The translations under genes and the position numbers were made by a program. The notes below the pieces were generated by a model. The model saw only the letters and a list, made by a program, of their open reading frames with translations, was not told the origin of the DNA and ran no database searches. This document shows positions 6,141 through 7,922 of a stretch of 7,922 nucleotides of DNA, in pieces. The stretch is from Sphingobacterium sp. (GTDB lineage: Bacteria; Bacteroidota; Bacteroidia; Sphingobacteriales; Sphingobacteriaceae). The stretch is taken from contig JASLCA010000224.1 of NCBI GenBank assembly GCA_030146225.1, positions 1-7,922 on the forward strand. Reading direction: 5' to 3'. Every line of letters begins with the position of its first letter. Position 1 is the first letter of the stretch.

Positions 6141-7922
6141 ATGCTAAATAAATGCTTCAGTCTGGCAGTTGCGCTATTGTTTTCAGTAGTTGCGGGCAAG
6201 GCACAATCATCCTGTACACTAAGGCTAAAGGCTGTCGTCTTATCGACAACTGGTTTAGAGCCAATTGCGCAAGTAAGTGTTTTGGATCTTATCCAAAATA
6301 AAACCTATACTTCTGACAAGAAAGGTCAGCTAACCATGGTAAAGCCCTGCTCAAGCAGGCTACATATAGAAGTTAGTGCACTGGGATTTCAGACGATTAA
6401 ACATGCTTTCACGCTTGAAAAAGACAGTATGCTTAGCATACAATTAAGTCCTGAAGCTAGACAGATCAGCGCAGTAGATGTTGTGGGCAGGCGTTCTGCA
6501 TCGGTATCAAGTAGCCAGCATAAACTAAGTGCCCAAGCCCTAGCCGAGAGCAAAGGCAAGCTGCTTGCCGATGCACTAGGAGAAATAGCAGGTGTTACCA
6601 GCATTTCCATGGGGCACTCCATTGTAAAACCCGTAATAAATGGCTTGCACAGCAACCGGATATTGATGCTCAACAATGGCGTGCGTCAAGAAGGCCAACA
6701 GTGGGGCGTAGAACATGCTCCAGAAATCGACCCCTTTGTAGCAGACCGATTGGAAGTTATCAAAGGCGCTCAAGCAGTACAGTATGGAGCAGATGCCCTA
6801 GCTGGAGTTGTACTCGTAAGCGCCAATAAGATCGACACACAACAGCCTATAGGCGGAAGCATAGACCTTATTGCGCGATCCAATGGACGTGCAGGGATTG
6901 TCAATGCACAACTTGAAGGTGGGATAGCAAAACTCCCCAACTTAGGCTGGCGCATACAAAGTTCAGGCAAAAAATCGGGCAATATCAAGACTGCTGATTA
7001 CTATTTAGGAAATACTGGCGTGCAAGAGCTGAATTTCAGCAGTACCTTGCAATACAAGCTGGGCAGCAACGAGCTGGAAGCTTATTATAGTCATTTTGGG
7101 ACTGAACTTGGGATATTCGATGGAGCACATATCGGCACCGTTGAAGACCTGCATGCCCGCATAGCTTATGGTCGCCCATTTGAGACTTATGCTTTTAGTT
7201 ATGCTATTGAAGCCCCCCGACAGTTAGTGGATCATGACCTGCTAAAGTTGAGCTGGAAGAAGCAACTTGCAAGCAACAAGTCCTTAGACCTGCAATACAG
7301 CTATCAGCGTAACCATCGCCGTGAATATGACAAGCGCAGAGTGGTATCGGACAACACAGCTATGGCCGACATGATCTTGAGCACGCAAAGTTTAGCGGCA
7401 AGCCTAAGATCCGGAAATAACATGCTTGGGATGCAAATGAATATGCAAATCAATAACAATCAAGCTGGCACAGGCACAACTCCAATTATCCCCAACTTTG
7501 ATAGCTACAACCTGGGACTATTTGCCAGCAAACAGCTTGCTATTAAACGGGTACAGGCCGAGCTGGGTATACGGTATGATTATAAGTATTTAGATGCAGC
7601 AGGCTATCGCTATGACTATGCCAATCCCCTGCCTAATGGCGTTGTGAATCAATATTTAATGCACGACAGCCGTCAGTTTCATAATCTATCTGGAACCGTA
7701 GGCATACAATACCCTATTTCCAAAATAGTAAACTGGAAGAGCAATCTGGGATTAGCATGGCGAGCACCTTCGGCCAATGAACTGTACAGTGACGGTGTGC
7801 ATCATGGAAGCGGCACCTACGAAGTGGGTGATAAAAGCTTAAAAAGCGAAAAAGGACTTAAATGGACAAATGCGCTTGCATTGCAGACCGGTGGATTTTC
7901 AGCAACGCTAGACCTTTATGGA
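6141..7922 (+). CDS. TonB-dependent outer-membrane receptor (partial, 3' end outside window)
   Basis: The frame is open from ATG 6141 to the window end, 594 codons without a stop. Residues 1-21 are a signal peptide (CFSLAVALLFSVVAGKA, then QSS). A carboxypeptidase-regulatory-like beta-sandwich follows (about 25-108), as in many Bacteroidota receptors. The stretch ISAVDVVGRR (109-118) is the likely TonB-contact region. The plug spans about 120-228, with VINGLHSNRILMLNNGVRQE (165-184) and GAQAVQYGADALAGVV (209-224). The beta-barrel follows, including WRAPSANELYSDGVHHGSG (540-558), a strand-loop signature of siderophore, metal and ZnuD-like receptors. The protein takes a ligand through the outer membrane using TonB-ExbBD energy. 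Ligand identity cannot be read; the Cys/His-rich partner and the Fur/Zur-like site suggest a metal or metal complex. There is no SusD gene in view, and the gene does not look SusC-like. It probably depends on the promoter at 5730-5761. Confidence 0.92.
   Translation, partial: MLNKCFSLAVALLFSVVAGKAQSSCTLRLKAVVLSTTGLEPIAQVSVLDLIQNKTYTSDKKGQLTMVKPCSSRLHIEVSALGFQTIKHAFTLEKDSMLSIQLSPEARQISAVDVVGRRSASVSSSQHKLSAQALAESKGKLLADALGEIAGVTSISMGHSIVKPVINGLHSNRILMLNNGVRQEGQQWGVEHAPEIDPFVADRLEVIKGAQAVQYGADALAGVVLVSANKIDTQQPIGGSIDLIARSNGRAGIVNAQLEGGIAKLPNLGWRIQSSGKKSGNIKTADYYLGNTGVQELNFSSTLQYKLGSNELEAYYSHFGTELGIFDGAHIGTVEDLHARIAYGRPFETYAFSYAIEAPRQLVDHDLLKLSWKKQLASNKSLDLQYSYQRNHRREYDKRRVVSDNTAMADMILSTQSLAASLRSGNNMLGMQMNMQINNNQAGTGTTPIIPNFDSYNLGLFASKQLAIKRVQAELGIRYDYKYLDAAGYRYDYANPLPNGVVNQYLMHDSRQFHNLSGTVGIQYPISKIVNWKSNLGLAWRAPSANELYSDGVHHGSGTYEVGDKSLKSEKGLKWTNALALQTGGFSATLDLYG

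Noticed and set aside
6389..6988. Minus-strand open frames within the TonB receptor
   Set aside because: The plus frame encodes a clear signal peptide, plug and barrel; the opposite frames resemble no protein family and overlap each other.

Overview
The window reads as chromosomal DNA of a Bacteroidota bacterium, most likely from the Sphingobacteriaceae (Sphingobacterium or Pedobacter type). Three things point there. The primary sigma factor is 286 aa and lacks region 1.1. Promoters match the Bacteroidota -33 TTTG / -7 TAnnTTTG pattern, and gene starts lack Shine-Dalgarno sequences. The gene content (fmt, YozG-like regulator, rpoD, PqqL-like M16 protease, xerD, TonB-dependent receptor) also fits. 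The assignment is by pattern recognition only.

Layout, left to right: the 3' end of fmt (+, 1-234); a small YozG-like HTH regulator converging on it (-, 231-446), the two stop codons sharing one TTAA; an AT-rich spacer with no gene (447-788) holding the rpoD promoter; rpoD (+, 789-1649) with its own terminator; a strong 13-bp hairpin terminating the opposite strand; a long M16 zinc protease gene (-, 1811-4666) split by one in-frame TAG; a divergent promoter region; xerD (+, 4761-5654); and a probable two-gene unit made of a small exported Cys/His-rich protein (+, 5770-6096) and a TonB-dependent receptor (+, 6141 to past the window end).

Most of the window is housekeeping: initiator-tRNA formylation, the primary sigma factor and chromosome-dimer resolution. 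The accessory interest lies in two places. The M16 protease has a lone amber codon, with the rest of the reading frame intact on both sides. The last two genes look like a metal-linked outer-membrane uptake unit: a near-perfect 7-1-7 inverted repeat of the Fur/Zur type sits in the spacer between the -33 and -7 boxes, the predicted transcript starts almost at the ATG, and the first product carries clustered His and Cys residues. The metal assignment is an inference. I see no rRNA, tRNA, CRISPR array, insertion sequence or prophage gene.
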